Shown: positions 35,394 to 46,874 of the stretch, piece by piece
Position numbering within the stretch: position 1 is the first letter of the stretch
Layout: every line of letters starts with the position of its first letter
Translations under genes and position numbers: made by a program
The notes under the pieces: model-generated
Told to the model about the DNA's origin: nothing
Seen by the model: the letters and a program-made list of their open reading frames with translations, nothing else
The model's database searches: none
Source: Aradus depressus
Taxonomy: Eukaryota; Arthropoda; Insecta; Hemiptera; Aradidae
Assembly (NCBI GenBank): GCA_963662175.1
Contig: OY759219.1
Coordinates: forward strand, 27,756,908-27,820,907
Length of the DNA: 64,000 nt
Direction: 5' to 3'

Positions 35394-38300
35394 CTGTAAA
35401 AAATGTCGAGTGAATTTTCAAGTCTTTTCAAAAAACACCCAACTTAATACTAAGAATATGTGGCTTTGAATAATTTTTTTGCTTCTTCCAAGTCCCTATG
35501 AATATATAGCTCTAAGAAATTCTCTGAAATTCGGTAAGCATGAGCAGATCTTCGGGAAACTTAAATGTTGTTCTTGACTATTAACGCACTTATCTGTATC
35601 TGAACATTTCAATCTGAAATACATACGTACTGAATGGGATCTTTTCCCACAAAAGAATAAAGAAAGATAGACCAATAAACTACATAAGAATTTTCAAACT
35701 AAACTCCACATTAAAGTTTGAAATAAGGGTTAATAATTAAAATAAAATCGTAAAATATATATATAAGAAGTTATCGGACATAAAATATTTTGATTACAGC
35801 TAGATGACATCGGAAACTATTATGCTTGTTTAGCACCAGACTGTAGCATTAATGATAATATATGATTCAATTCTTTGTGAAAGTGAGAAGACTTTATCAT
35901 GTAATGTGATAATATGTAACAATAATATGTGTATGAATATATGTGTGTTACTTTTATTTATTCGTTTTTATTCTTTATTCTAATATTTAAATTATAACAT
36001 ATAAAAGAATATGTATCTAATTTTTTGATTTATTATCAAATTTGGTTCATTTTTTTTTTTTTTACTAAAATAAGCAATTGTCTGCAATCTGGTTTATCAT
36101 AATTTCCTTATTTTTATTCTTATTCTTGAATTATTTGTTCCACAGCAATTATCTATATATTTTACGATAATATTTTATTCCAAAATAAAGACACACAGTA
36201 AAGAAAATAAATAGACCGTTTTATTTAATGATAAATATATACATTTGCAATAACAAGTCATAAAAATTTAATTAAATAAATAGGAAAGATTCACCAAATT
36301 ACAGACAATGAAACACAACATTTTTACTATCCAGATTTATTTAAGAAAAGAAAAAACTTATTTAGTAAAATAATTTTTATGAAAATTTCATTTTCGAAAT
36401 CGTAAATTTTTAAATGGTAATTTTACCTTATACAAGTTATTAAAAAGGGCTCGTAAGACACATGAAGACTTACTATAGCTTTAGATACCTAATTTGGGTT
36501 AAATCTAAAGAAGAATTATAATTCATGACTCATATAATTTGAAAGTTCTAAAGATACAATTTTTTAGACAACCTGGGTAATTATTTCTATAAAAAATGTT
36601 GAAATTCAAACAATTGTAATATCAAAACTATGAGATATCTGTTAAAGGGTTGAACGAATGGTTTAGCTAATTTTCCAAAATTTAACTATTATCATTTCCG
36701 GATAATATTTCTAAATTCTATGAGAAATAATTATACTTCGTTTTTCTTACTATAAGCCTTAAGGGGGCATGTATAGTGTTTTGCTGTTCTACCATGGTAT
36801 ATTTGCGAAGTATACTTGTTTTTTAGATATAAAGACACTTTTGTATGTGAATAAAAAAAAAAAAATAGATATTTTAAGGAAGAAATGAATTATTCGGGAA
36901 ACTTGGCTCAAAATGACTATTATCCAATACCATAATAAATTTATATACTTTTCAATTTTTAATGCAGCAGCATTCAATTTACAATAGAGTCCATGACGAC
37001 CTTTTTGTTTTTACAATTAGTATAAAAAAAAGCTGTGTTAGGCCGATACGCTTCCAAAATAAAGTTACGGAGCCCCATAGAACATTTATTATGAAATATC
37101 TTTTTATTATCTAAAAATTTAATTATTACCTATATTAATAATTTATGACAAAAAAAAATAAGAAAAAACAATATTTATACATTGTTGTCTTCTTATGAAA
37201 GAAAGAAATGTACCTAATAAATTGTATAATATTTTTAGACTTATTTACACCGAGAATGAAAGTTTTTATTATATCTATTTATGTCTTCTAATAATTAACT
37301 ATAATAATGAAAGACTGTAAAATATTGTAGTATTTTTTCAATGTTTTACTAGTATCGTGTACGTAAAGGTAGTTAGTTACATTATCAAAGTATGTATATA
37401 GGTACCTGATTTGAAGAATATGAACATTCTATACTTGCAGTATGACTCACTTGCTATAAAAAAGGTAACGTACATATTTAAAAAATAATAAAGATTTAGA
37501 AAGTTAATAAAGATCTATTAGGCAAATTTATTATGAGATTGTTCATGAAAAGGCTACGTATATCGATTATAATCTGATACAATTTGTATTTAAAAAAATA
37601 AATAACGAAGAGTTTAAGTACGAAAGGAACTTCTTGAAGGGAGCAATTCTGTTATATCTACTCAGATCATATTCGTTCAAAATTCTGAAAATGATGAGCT
37701 TCAGTAGGAAAATGATGTCATATAAAAACAAGAAAATGACGATATGTAAAAGTCCACGGACATGAAGACAGGAGAAAGATTATATTATGGAAACTCGAGT
37801 CAGACTAATGAAGAAAACATGGATATACAATAAATTAAGAAACTATTTTTTAAATTGTGAAGTCATGTACCCAAGGTTAAGATTTATACGATAGAAACAA
37901 AATAAAATAATGCCATACGAAGAAGAAACTTGGACCCTGACTTGAAAGACGAACATGGAATTGGTCGTATGAAACATTTTCGGGAATAAATAATGGAAAT
38001 AACCACAAAACTTTAGGGAATATACAGTTCGGGAGATGATTGGCGTGGAAACTACTTTTAAACACAAAATCGAACAGTTTATTTGAACTAATAAGTTGGA
38101 ATATCAAGGTTATGAAATGGCACCTGTCCTGGTTCATTTTAGATTAACAATGAATATACCGACCAATATACATGGTTCTCTTCGTAACTTTCATAAAATA
38201 AGATTATCTTTTTTATAAGAACGCTTTTCGCAATTTTACTAACTCTAGCAACCTTGAAGTAACAACATCCTCTAACATAACACAAGGTCCATGTAGAGGG

Positions 38301-38879
38301 TTATAGGCCTAAGGGACCAATGGAATCCAATTTTCATTTTTCTTTTAAAATGATGACTGGAAGGTACAGTTATTCAGACAAATGCCATTCCACCAAGGTA
38401 CCATTTCATAAATTACTCGAGAGGTGGAAAATACATTAAATCTTTATTTCATGATAAATGAAGACTGTTGACATTTGGAAGCTTATTTTTCTTTATTTGG
38501 AAGTTAGTAGTGAAAACTTCACAGGTGACAAAATACAAATGTAGTATGATCTCTCACTCAATTTATTATTATAAGCTAGCCGGCTTTTCAGGTTGCCCTA
38601 ATCATCAGGCATGCTACAAGAAATCCCATAATTTAATTAGGAAAAATATATAAAACTCTAATGTCGAAAATAGGTACATAAAAATAAAGTAGGGAAACAT
38701 TTGAGGAGGAGCGGTTATGAGTTCGTCCAACACTCTTCTCAATTCTAGAGAGGGGGTCAGTGTCTGCCCTTACGCACTCAGTTGTGAGAGATGGGGAACA
38801 GAAATAACGTAGGTATCTCTCCTTATCTCTTATTTTTCAATTGTTAATTTTTGAACAGTTCTATTTAATATATTAATTT

Positions 38880-39081
38880 ACTTACCTTTTTTTTTTTTTT
38901 TTTTTTTGGCCTCATGTTCGAAGCATATTAGCCATGTCATTGTGTTATCTAATTGTTTACGACAGCCATGGCCTCGGGAGGGAGTTCTATCTACGAAATA
39001 AAACTCACACCCAGACGGGATTCGAACCCGCAAACCATGGTGAGACCATGCGACTAAAGCCCGTATGGCCACCATGGCTCC
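38880..39081 (-). mobile_element. Second tRNA-derived SINE family, poly(A)-tailed
   Basis: The minus strand begins GGGAGCCATGGTGGCCATAC, with a strong box B (GCGGGTTCGAATCCCGTC), a short body, and an A run (the T run at 38888-38908). Flanking direct repeats TTAATTTACTT (about 38873-38883 and 39082-39092) mark the insertion. Unlike the CCTAA-tailed family, this one ends in poly(A). Confidence 0.75.
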
Positions 39082-39164
39082 CTTAATTTACTTTTAAATT
39101 ATGTTTTAAAAAATGTTTTATACTGTATATTCGGTAATTATAGAGTATGTTAAGTAATTATTTT

Positions 39165-39720
39165 ATTTAATTATTTTTATTCTACAATCTGTACAAAGTT
39201 TACAATAGGTAGAAGTGAACATGAAATAAATATGTACAGTTGATGGGAGAAGCCAGCCAGTGCTGACACTTCCTTAGACAGTCTCGTTATTCAAAGAAGA
39301 TCGAGAGGCCAGCGTCGTCTTAGGCGGCGTGGAGGGTTGTCGGGATGGGACTGAAAGGACATGCGCTGAGCGATAGGATTGGGTTGGGTATTCAACTTGG
39401 AATATAATTTATTGAAGCGGAGTTGGATTAGGTCTTGGACATAAGGAATGTTGAGGTCTTTGTGTAGGATTTTGTTGGTGACGTAAATGGGAGCATTGAC
39501 CATTTGTCGTAATACTTTTGACGAAAAGTTTGTATTCTGTTGATATTGGAACTCTTGGCTGAGCCCCATAGTTCTAGTCCGTATGTCCATATTGGTCGTA
39601 TGATTGTTTTGTAAATTGTAAGTTTGTTCTCAAGATAGTTTTGGCTTTGATCCGAGTAGTCTTTTTAAAAGACCATATCGTCTGTTGAGTTCTTGTCATT
39701 TCTATATTTATTGATTTTAT
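39165..39720 (-). pseudogene. Jockey-type LINE 3' fragment, frameshifted
   Basis: The minus strand encodes the ORF2 C-terminus: LTIYKTIIRPIWTYG and LELWGSAKSSNINRIQTF in one frame. After a shift near 39540 it continues VNAPIYVTNKILHKDLN, to NPPRRLRRRWPLDLL at about 39291. The 3' UTR segment (39241-39275, GAAGCCAGCCAGTGCTGACA on +) is shared with the copy at 51306-51928, so they form one family, distinct from 6850-8301. Confidence 0.85.
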
Positions 39721-39825
39721 TTATAGATTTTTTTTATGAAATGAGGAAAAATATCCTTGATTTGAGACCAGTATAATGTTCATTTGTTGAAGTTGAACAC
39801 CAAATTGGCATTCGGTCTCCCCATT

Positions 39826-40082
39826 TATATTTTTTTTGTTAACGTTTCGCCACTACTCAGGCATTATCATAACTTTTGTGACAAAATAAACCATTTATAA
39901 CCATTATATTTCATAAACACCATGTGACCTGGTAACTACAAGTAATTGTTTGAATATTAGTTGTATATAGTATTTAATATTGACTACCATACAAAATATA
40001 ATGGTTATAAATAGTTTGTTTTTTCACTCACAAATGTTTTGATAATGGCGAAACGTTAACAAAAATAATATAAATACTTTTT
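39826..40082. mobile_element. Inverted-repeat element with GCGAAACGTTAAC arms (Penelope-type)
   Basis: The arms 39826-39930 and 39988-40082 are inverted copies (TTGTTAACGTTTCGCCA, and TTATAACCATTATATTT inward). The minus-strand reading CCTGAGTAGTGGCGAAACG keeps GAAA but not CUGANGA. Probably a degenerate Penelope terminal pair. Confidence 0.5.
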
Positions 40083-40689
40083 GGAGAGATCGAAGGACGA
40101 TTTGTTGTTTGTTTCAAACCACCTTCATAAAGAGAATTTATTTATTCATTTTAGAGCATATATCCATTATTTTTATGTACTTATTTTACCCATTAGAATT
40201 TTATATCTTATTTACCAACTAAATGATGTTTTTTTTCTAGTGGACTGCCTAATGAGGGCAACTTCAAAAGCGTATAATAAATCTGTGAAATGTTAGACTA
40301 TATTTTTATTTAAAAAAAATTAAAACAAGCAGGAAAAGATGTTATTTGGCTTCAGAAGTGAGGAATGAGAGGCGCAGTAATATTCAAGAAAACTTTTGAA
40401 ACTGGTTCCTTAGTCTCCTCATGGCGTAATGGCTTGGGTAGCTGCATGATGTGAATCGATTCCCGGAGACACTGCGGCTGTTATTATATGTTCAGAATTA
40501 TTATACAAAGTTGGAAATTATATGGAAAGAATATATACAATAAGAATAGTGAAGAATTAAAATATAAAGTTTCTTACACCATTTTCATTTGGACATCAGA
40601 TATGATCTTCTATTTATGAAGATTATTTTTTTTTATTTTAGAAGATGAATTCCATCTTAAATAGAACAGGCTGTTCAAGACCAATTTTT

Positions 40690-41775
40690 CTACTTCCCTA
40701 GCTATACGAGTTATAGAAGAAGTTATGTAATCGGTTAGATTAGGTTAGGTTTTATGACTCATGCCCGGGCTTTAACTACGAGGTCATATCGCCTACTACC
40801 AGAGGGCTCTTTTGTCACTCTGGTGGACATGAGCCCGACTTTACTGTGGGAGTCCTAAATTTTGCCTACCCTAAATTTTTATTCACCTAGGGCAGGGGTC
40901 TTTAACGAGTATCTGACATCGTACAGGCTCGGGACCATTGCTTAACGTCCCATCCGAAGGACGGCGTGCTTAAATTTATTTTACCTCCCAGATAAAATGA
41001 ACTAAGGGCCTCGGTTGGGTTTCGAACAATCTTGAGCTCAGAAGGCAAGCACGCATACCACTGAGCTACCGGCGCCCTCCTAATCGGTTAGAAATTTGGT
41101 GCAGAGTCAAGTGAATTTCATGTTTCACGACCTGCTGATTGCAAAAATAAAATGTCAATGTAATGATAACTCCCAATATAATGGCTGTATTCACAAGAAA
41201 TTTTATGTACGTATTCCGAACCCCATAAGGACGACACCTATTAATTTTTAGCCAAATCTGCCAAATGATAGGGGAGGATTAGAGGATACTTAACACAAAA
41301 ACTCTGAAAACAGCCGTTGAAATGTATGTATTGACATGAAATTTTATGTGCATATTCAAAACCCGAAGAAGACGACAGTTAATAATTTTCAGCTGAATCT
41401 GCCAAAGGGAATGAGGGGATAAAAGGGGGGCTCAATTCTAAAACCAAAATAACTACCAATGTAATGAATGTATCGACATGAAATTTAATATTTAAACTCA
41501 TAAGGTCAGCTATCAATTGTCCACGAAATCGGCCAAAGGGAATAGGTGAATCAGAAAAGGGGGAATCTAGTCAAAAACCACAATATCTGCCGATGTAATG
41601 AATGTATCGACATGAAATTTTATATTTAAAATCAATAGCAACTATTAATTTCCCGAGAAATCGAAGAGACTCTATGCTACTGATTTCTAGCGCTAACGGT
41701 CTATTGTTATGGGAGGGAGAGTGAAAACTCATTAATTCGTGCTGAGAAAGTTCCTGATGAATCAGCAATGATTTT
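40690..41775 (-). repeat. Multi-module HP copy interrupted by a SINE
   Basis: It starts TACTTCCCTAGCTATACGAG, and after the SINE (40740-41080) continues with four to five modules (GAATGTATCGACATGAAATT starts near 41467 and 41598), each 130-140 bp. It ends with a mutated hairpin CTGATGAATCAGC. It shows what an ordinary multi-module HP looks like, for comparison with 54283-61352. Confidence 0.8.
40740..41080 (-). mobile_element. tRNA-derived SINE, full length, with target-site duplication
   Basis: Tail TTAGGTTAGGTTTTATGACT, complete body and head ACTGAGCTACCGGCGCCCTC. It is flanked by TAATCGGTTAGA at 40728-40739 and 41081-41092. Inserted into an HP repeat. Confidence 0.92.
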
Positions 41776-41789
41776 TTTTTTTGTTATTT

Positions 41790-42240
41790 TTAAATATATT
41801 TTATATAGAATAAGAATATATTCATATATAATATACGAGTATTTGAACTGAAGGTGGATAAGTGCCTTTCAGTTGGGAAGAAATTTTCCTGGTCCTGGAC
41901 GTTATTAAAAAATAATACAAAATGAGAAAATAAATAAATTATATATCCACTGTCATTAGTCATGATTATATAATTTTTTTTATTTATTCTTATTTTTCTC
42001 TTTTTTTGGCCTTCAACACCATATTTTTTTTCTGGTTTAAGTGTAAATAAAAAAATAAATATTAGATAATTAAAAATAAAAAGAGGACCAATTTTTACAT
42101 GTTTTTTTGGTGTATAATCGGAATGTGTTTATAATGGTATGTCTCTATTTCTACGATTAAATTTAAAATGGATGTGTTTCTTACCTGAAAATGAGTGATG
42201 TACCGAGTACGAACCTGGATCACTTCTTCACAAATAATTG
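41790..42240. other. AT-rich sequence downstream of the GPCR gene
   Basis: No ORF or repeat recognised. T-rich, with many ATATAT stretches. Confidence 0.4.
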
Positions 42241-42244
42241 TCTA

Positions 42245-42250
42245 TTTATT
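42245..42250 (-). promoter_or_regulatory. Candidate poly(A) signal of the GPCR gene
   Basis: AATAAA on the minus strand about 270 bases downstream of the GPCR stop codon, in a T-rich context. It is the nearest convincing hexamer in a plausible position; such hexamers are common in AT-rich DNA. Confidence 0.4.
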
Positions 42251-42521
42251 GTCACAACACTCCTCCTCTATGAGACTATGATACTAACAACAGCAGTGAC
42301 TAATTTAACATGAATACATGGAGAATATATTTCTTTAAAGCTATAAATATTTACAACAACTTCTGCTCGACATTATTAAAACTTTTTTTCTTTTTTTTTT
42401 TTTGTTTAAAAAACCCGTGGCTCCGAACTGTGACTCCTCTCAATGAGTGAGTACAACAAAAGAAAGAGGGCCGAGTTGCTAAGATATTATCAAATTAACT
42501 AAACTATACCAATCCTTGAAT

Positions 42522-43016
42522 TCAGACAAATGTTCCGTTGCAAGTTAGGTCGTGACAAACATTTTTGAAGTCTTGAAAATTATTATTAGACTGACAAGGT
42601 GTTCGAAGTGACATGGTTCGGAGAGTGGGATCTGGGCGTTTTGGTTTAATGGGCACCCCTGCAGATATAGTCATCCTCTTTGTGGGCACGGTTGGATTGT
42701 TGTTCTTATAGGTGTCTCTTGAGCTGATGGTCATTTGAGTACGATAGTCATAGCGGAGTGTGGAACAACAAGAACGAGAAGAGAGAACCGCTTGAAACCC
42801 AGCTCGAAACTTCCTATTAAAGAAGGCATAGAGGATGGGGTTGATACAAGAGTTGGAGGAGCCAAGCCACTGTGCGATGGGAAGAAGGATGTCGATCATG
42901 TCTGTCTCAAGTCCGGGGGCCAGCGGACCGCCCAGCTTCACTCGGATGAAGATGATGTAGAGAGGTAGCCAGGAGCAGGCGAACAGGATGATCACCACAA
43001 GAAGCATCTTGATCAC
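42522..43016 (-). CDS. GPCR terminal coding exon: TM6, TM7, helix 8 and tail
   Basis: Acceptor TTTGACTCCAG precedes 43016 (first codon GTG, Val, not a start). 164 codons end at TGA 42522-42524. TM6 is residues 4-24, ECL3 contains GGPLAPGLETD, TM7 is about residues 43-66. A cysteine pair SCC at 83-85 is a possible palmitoylation site. The cytoplasmic tail is rich in Thr, Ser and Pro. Base composition is clearly richer in GC than the flanks. Confidence 0.93.
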   Translation of the reverse strand: MIKMLLVVIILFACSWLPLYIIFIRVKLGGPLAPGLETDMIDILLPIAQWLGSSNSCINPILYAFFNRKFRAGFQAVLSSRSCCSTLRYDYRTQMTISSRDTYKNNNPTVPTKRMTISAGVPIKPKRPDPTLRTMSLRTPCQSNNNFQDFKNVCHDLTCNGTFV

Positions 43017-46000
43017 CTGGAGTCAAATAACAACAAATATATAATACGAACAGGAAATCAATAAAAAATAAAGAAAAAAACATGTTTAAAAAAAAAAATT
43101 GTCTATTTCACAAAATATATGCCCAAAGGCTGAAGTAAACAAATTATTTTGGTGTGACCAATTACTTTAGGTGCAAGAGTATATGCTTGGGAATAGTATG
43201 TTTTTTACAGGTTTTACTCAATCAAAATAGATAAAAAAAATAATGGTAAAAATGTCATGATTTAGTGCCTTTCGGTTGTAAGCCCACAATATGTAGTATA
43301 TAAAAAATAATGGTAAAATTATAGATATTATATTCAAGAGGGCGCCGATAGCTCAGTGGTATGCGTGCTTTCCTTCTGAGCTCGAAATCGTGGGTTCGAA
43401 ACCCGCCCGTGGCCCTTAGTTTTTTTTATCTGGGAGGTAAAATAAACTTAAGCATGCCGTCCTTCGGATGGGACGTTAAGCGATGGTCCCGAGCCTATAG
43501 GATGTCAGGTACTCGTTAAAGACCCCTGGCCTAGGTGAATAAAAATTTAGGGTAGGCAACATTTAGGACTTCCACAGTAAAGTCGGGCTCTTGTCAACAA
43601 GAGTGACGAAAGAGCGCTCTGGTAGTAGGCGATATGACCTCGTAGTTAAAGCCCGGGCATGAGTCATGAAACCTAACCTAATCTATTATATTCAAGTTAT
43701 TACTGAGGAAAATAATGTAAGAATTTTTGAAGTTTGTTATCAAAAATAGAGTTAGTTATTATGACTTATGCCCGGGCTTTAACTACGAGGTCATAACGCT
43801 TACTACCAGAGCGCTCTTTCGTCTGGTGGACATGAGCCCGACTCCACTGAAGGAGTCCTAAATTGTGGCCACCCTAAATTTTTATTCATCTATATTCACA
43901 CGTCTTTAACGAGTACCTGATCGTTCAGGCTCGGGACCATCGCTTAACGTCCCATCCGAAGGACGCTTAAGTTTATCTTACCTCCCAGTTAAAATAAACT
44001 AAGAGCCTCGGTCGGGTTTCGAACCCACGTTCTTGAGCACAGAAGACAAGCACGCATACCACTGAGCTACCGGCGACCTCAGTAAACATGGAAATTTTCC
44101 TTTAAAAAAGTGGGTTAATGATGTTAAGATATGAGGTGGACTCTTAGAATCCGAGGCTGACAAATATTCATTCATTAATAGAGCCTTACTCCTAATGGAA
44201 TCTTCTCTTTATACCACCCACGCATTCTTTTCTTCTTGAGAGATGGAAAGTATCGTCTTGCTAATCATCATTGGATGGTTATGCCATTCATTCTTTCATT
44301 TCTCATAGAAATTGTATACATTTAAACTTGATGGGTTTTTGCATAGGATTTTTTTTATTTTCATGGTTATTTCCCTTCATCTATCTTATAGTTAATGATA
44401 CTTAACAATTTTTGCAGAGCTATTGTGAAACACTTAATCAAAAATAAAGAAAAATATATGTTTAAAAATATATATATAAAATATATGGGAGTACTTTCGG
44501 TATTGCTACAATCTTCAGCCATGATTTAACAAAGCTACATTAATAAAGTGATTTAATAAAGCCAAGAGAAAAAAGAAAAAATATTACATATCGTTTCTGT
44601 AATTTGTAAATATTTTTTTTTACTTCCCCAGTTATACGAAGTATAAGTCATATTATCGGTCCGAAATTCTATTCGGAGATTTCAACGGAAATTTATGTTT
44701 TCCTACCTCCTGATTCCAAAAATGAAAAACAATTTTTTATCGGTTAACACAAGAACTCCCGATAGAATGAATGTATCTAGAACCCTCTAAGGACGGACAA
44801 AGAGAAATGAAATGAAAAGAAATGTTATTATTCGAGATCCCCTAAGAATAAATACATACGGGTAATTCCAAACCAACTCAGCATGACGTTACACCCACCG
44901 ATTTTTTTATGAAAAAATAATGTAATTTTTGGATTCCTCATCCAAAAATAAGCTTAAATACAAATTTTCAGCTTTTTTCGATCGATATTTTTTTCTACAG
45001 AAGGAAAACATTTTGTTGTCTTTTTTCGAGTTTTTCACTTAAAATTATACAGTTCATAAGAATGTTTAACCCAGAACGAAAATTTTTTTTTATGAAAGTT
45101 CAACTCCCGAACAACAATTTCTATGTGTTACGGATGAAAAATAGGTGTACTAGCATGTCGAAAAAAAATCATGAAAAAAATGTGAAAAAAATTATAAATT
45201 GCCATTTTCAGTGAAAAGGTCAATTTTTTTTTATATTTTCGATAACATTTTCGAAATCTACAGAAAATTTCCGATTGAAATCATCTGTAAAAAATATTTT
45301 TTCAGCCGATATTGATAGTTAAAATAAAAAAATAATAAATCGTATTGTGAAAAACTCGAAAAAAGACAACAAAATGTTTTCCTTCTGTAGAAAAAAATAT
45401 CGATCGAAAAAGGCTGAAAATTTGTATTTAAGCTATTTTTTGGATGAGGAATCCAAAAATGACATTAGTTTTTCATAAAAAAATCGGTGGGTGTAACGTC
45501 ATGCTGAGTTGGTGTGGAATTACCCATACAGAGTATAGAGAAGGAACAATGAGAAATAGTATCAGTATTTCGTAAAATGAAATAAATAAAATAGTGATAC
45601 ATTGGAGAAAACTAGAAATTAATAATATATAGATATACAAAAGAATAGCTTAATTATGAAGAAAAAAATAAAAATAAAAGTATCTACTATATGAATAAAA
45701 GAGAATATGTAAAAAAAAATACAAAAAAGAGTATATAGATAAGAAAAAAATACATAAATTAATAAAAACGACAGAGCATAATACTGATGGTTGATTATGA
45801 AAGGGATGTGGGGGAATAGGGGGAGGTTTAACACAAAAACTATACTAACTGTCGTAATGTTTATATTTTTTCTAAATAAATGTACCTTCATCTTGGACTT
45901 CTGAATGACCTGCTCCCCATGGGCGTGTGTCTCTCCCACCAGTTTCCTGCCGCTCACCCGCCGCCAGATGTTGATGTAGCAGGCTGAGATAAGAATGAGC

Positions 46001-46083
46001 GGTACAAGGTAGCACATCAGCAGATTGGCCACCACGAAGTACACATTCCCACTGTAGGGGGTAGGCCAGTACTCGGAACATGT
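42522..46083 (-). CDS. Class A neuropeptide GPCR (trissin-receptor-like), last two coding exons
   Basis: Two exons, 45886-46083 and 42522-43016, join in phase 0 (QKSKMK then VIKMLLVV) to give 230 residues from extracellular loop 2 to the C-terminus. Visible are an ECL2 cysteine (TCSEYW), TM5 with CYLVP, the basic loop 3, TM6 with FACSWLPLY (CWxP class), TM7 with NSCINPILYAFF (NPxxY class), helix 8 FNRKFRAGF, and a Ser/Thr-rich tail. These fit a peptide-binding, G-protein-coupled plasma-membrane receptor. The TM6/ECL3 text (LYIIFIRVKLGGPL) and helix-8 tail (SRSCCSTLRY) recall insect trissin receptors; orexin/SIFamide-receptor-like is the alternative. No exon with TM1-TM4 or a DRY motif was found upstream, so the gene probably extends past 64 kb. 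Confidence 0.9.
43143..43760 (+). repeat. Duplicated segment (SINE-occupied partner of 29050-29341)
   Basis: GTGACCAATTACTTTAGGTG through TATTATATTCAAG, then a SINE, then TTATTACTGAGG onward to the next SINE junction. It lies in the GPCR intron. Identity with 29050-29341 is high by eye. Confidence 0.8.
43339..43682 (+). mobile_element. tRNA-derived SINE, full length, with target-site duplication
   Basis: Box A (ATAGCTCAGTGG) and box B (GGGTTCGAAACCC), complete body, tail CATGAAACCTAACCTAAT. Target duplication TATTATATTCAAG at 43326-43338 and 43684-43696. The empty site is present at about 29268-29282. Confidence 0.92.
43757..44079 (-). mobile_element. tRNA-derived SINE copy
   Basis: TTATGACTTATGCCCGGGCT, body with small deletions, head GCATACCACTGAGCTACCGG. 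Same junction as the SINE at 29342. Confidence 0.85.
44625..44859 (-). repeat. HP-family fragment, target of the adjacent MITE
   Basis: Poly(T), then ACTTCCCCAGTTATACGAAG and the module start GAATGTATCTAGAACC. It ends at the MITE boundary. Confidence 0.7.
44860..45525. mobile_element. MITE-like element with about 180-bp terminal inverted repeats
   Basis: 666 bp. Arms 44860-45047 and 45350-45525 are near-perfect inverted copies (GGGTAATTCCAAACCAACTC outermost; CGATCGATATTTTTTTCTAC inward). ATAC lies on each side as a possible 4-bp target duplication. Non-coding AT-rich centre. It lies in the GPCR intron about 360 bp downstream of the 45886-46083 exon. Confidence 0.85.
45886..46083 (-). CDS. 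GPCR internal exon: ECL2, TM5, intracellular loop 3
   Basis: Acceptor CTTATGTTTCAG, donor AAG/GTACAT, exactly 66 codons, phase 0 at both ends. TCSEYWP provides the ECL2 cysteine. TM5 runs from VYFVVANLL to YINIW with the conserved proline (LVPL). RRVSGRK is the start of loop 3. The open frame continues beyond both ends in intron sequence and is not coding there. Confidence 0.9.
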
Positions 46084-46184
46084 CTGAAACATAAGAAAAT
46101 TTATATGGAAATTATAATGCGTTACACTTGATTCATTGAGAGGTTGACTTCGCCTGGTAGAAAAGATGTTGGTGAATTCCACAT

Positions 46185-46400
46185 TAATTATTTCCCAAGC
46201 TACACAAAGTATAGTGAAAATTATGTAATCGGTTCGAAAATTCAATGAGGATTTTTATGTTTTCCGACCTGATTCCAAAAATGAAAACAAAATAATCTAT
46301 GTGTGTCTCAACACGATAACTCCCGATAAAATGAATATACCGACACGAAATTTCATATGTAAATTGAAAGCCCTTTAAAGACAACATTTCATTTTCAGCC
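46185..46400 (-). repeat. HP-family fragment, minus orientation
   Basis: ATTTCCCAAGCTACACAAAG start, GATAAAATGAATATACCGAC module start, CCCTTTAAAGACAAC. It breaks off into the SINE fragment. Confidence 0.65.
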
Positions 46401-46480
46401 AAATGGGATTCGAACCTGCAACCATTGTGCGACCCAAGCCCTACGCTCCAACCCGCATGGCCATCATGACCCCTGGCGAC
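46400..46480 (-). mobile_element. Fragment of the second tRNA-like SINE family
   Basis: The minus strand reads GGTCATGATGGCCATGCGGG through GTTGCAGGTTCGAATCCCAT, matching the head of 38880-39081. Confidence 0.65.
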
Positions 46481-46874
46481 TTAAATTTGATGTCAACCCT
46501 TTTTTTTTCGTTTTCGATAAAAGTATATTCCTGTGATGTCAACCAGTTTTTCCCGCAGGTTACACCGAAACTCATTCATAATGATTTGAGTCATTTATCA
46601 TCTGTATTGTTCGAAGCACGGGAGCAATGTTCGGGAATGAAGTTCTGGAATGGCTGGATTCTGTGAACAGAGAAATGTAAAATGCACGGAACTCCTTTCT
46701 GCAATTGTACCACCAATACAATATGCACCCAAAGAAATTCTTGGAAGTGTATTCAGAATCATATTCAATGAATTGAAGACATTATGTTTCAGAAGATATT
46801 TAATGACATTTTGTCATTAAAATTTAAAGTAAAATGGAAAAACAATTATGCATTTAATGTATAATTGTTTTTCC

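Larger units (their letters stand above)
34520..38870. other. AT-rich intergenic/intronic region, no gene recognised
   Basis: Very AT-rich with many homopolymer runs. 35163-35210 contains a tRNA-like half (minus strand GTGGTTTAATTGGTAAAGTT) without a box B. A weak candidate last exon at 35316-35393 is listed separately. No open frame here looks like a conserved protein. Upstream STPG exons, if any, may hide here. Confidence 0.4.

Noticed and set aside
45619..46245. Long minus-strand open frame of 208 codons
   Set aside because: Only 45886-46083 is coding. The rest is intron read-through of low-complexity hydrophobic residues beyond clear splice sites.
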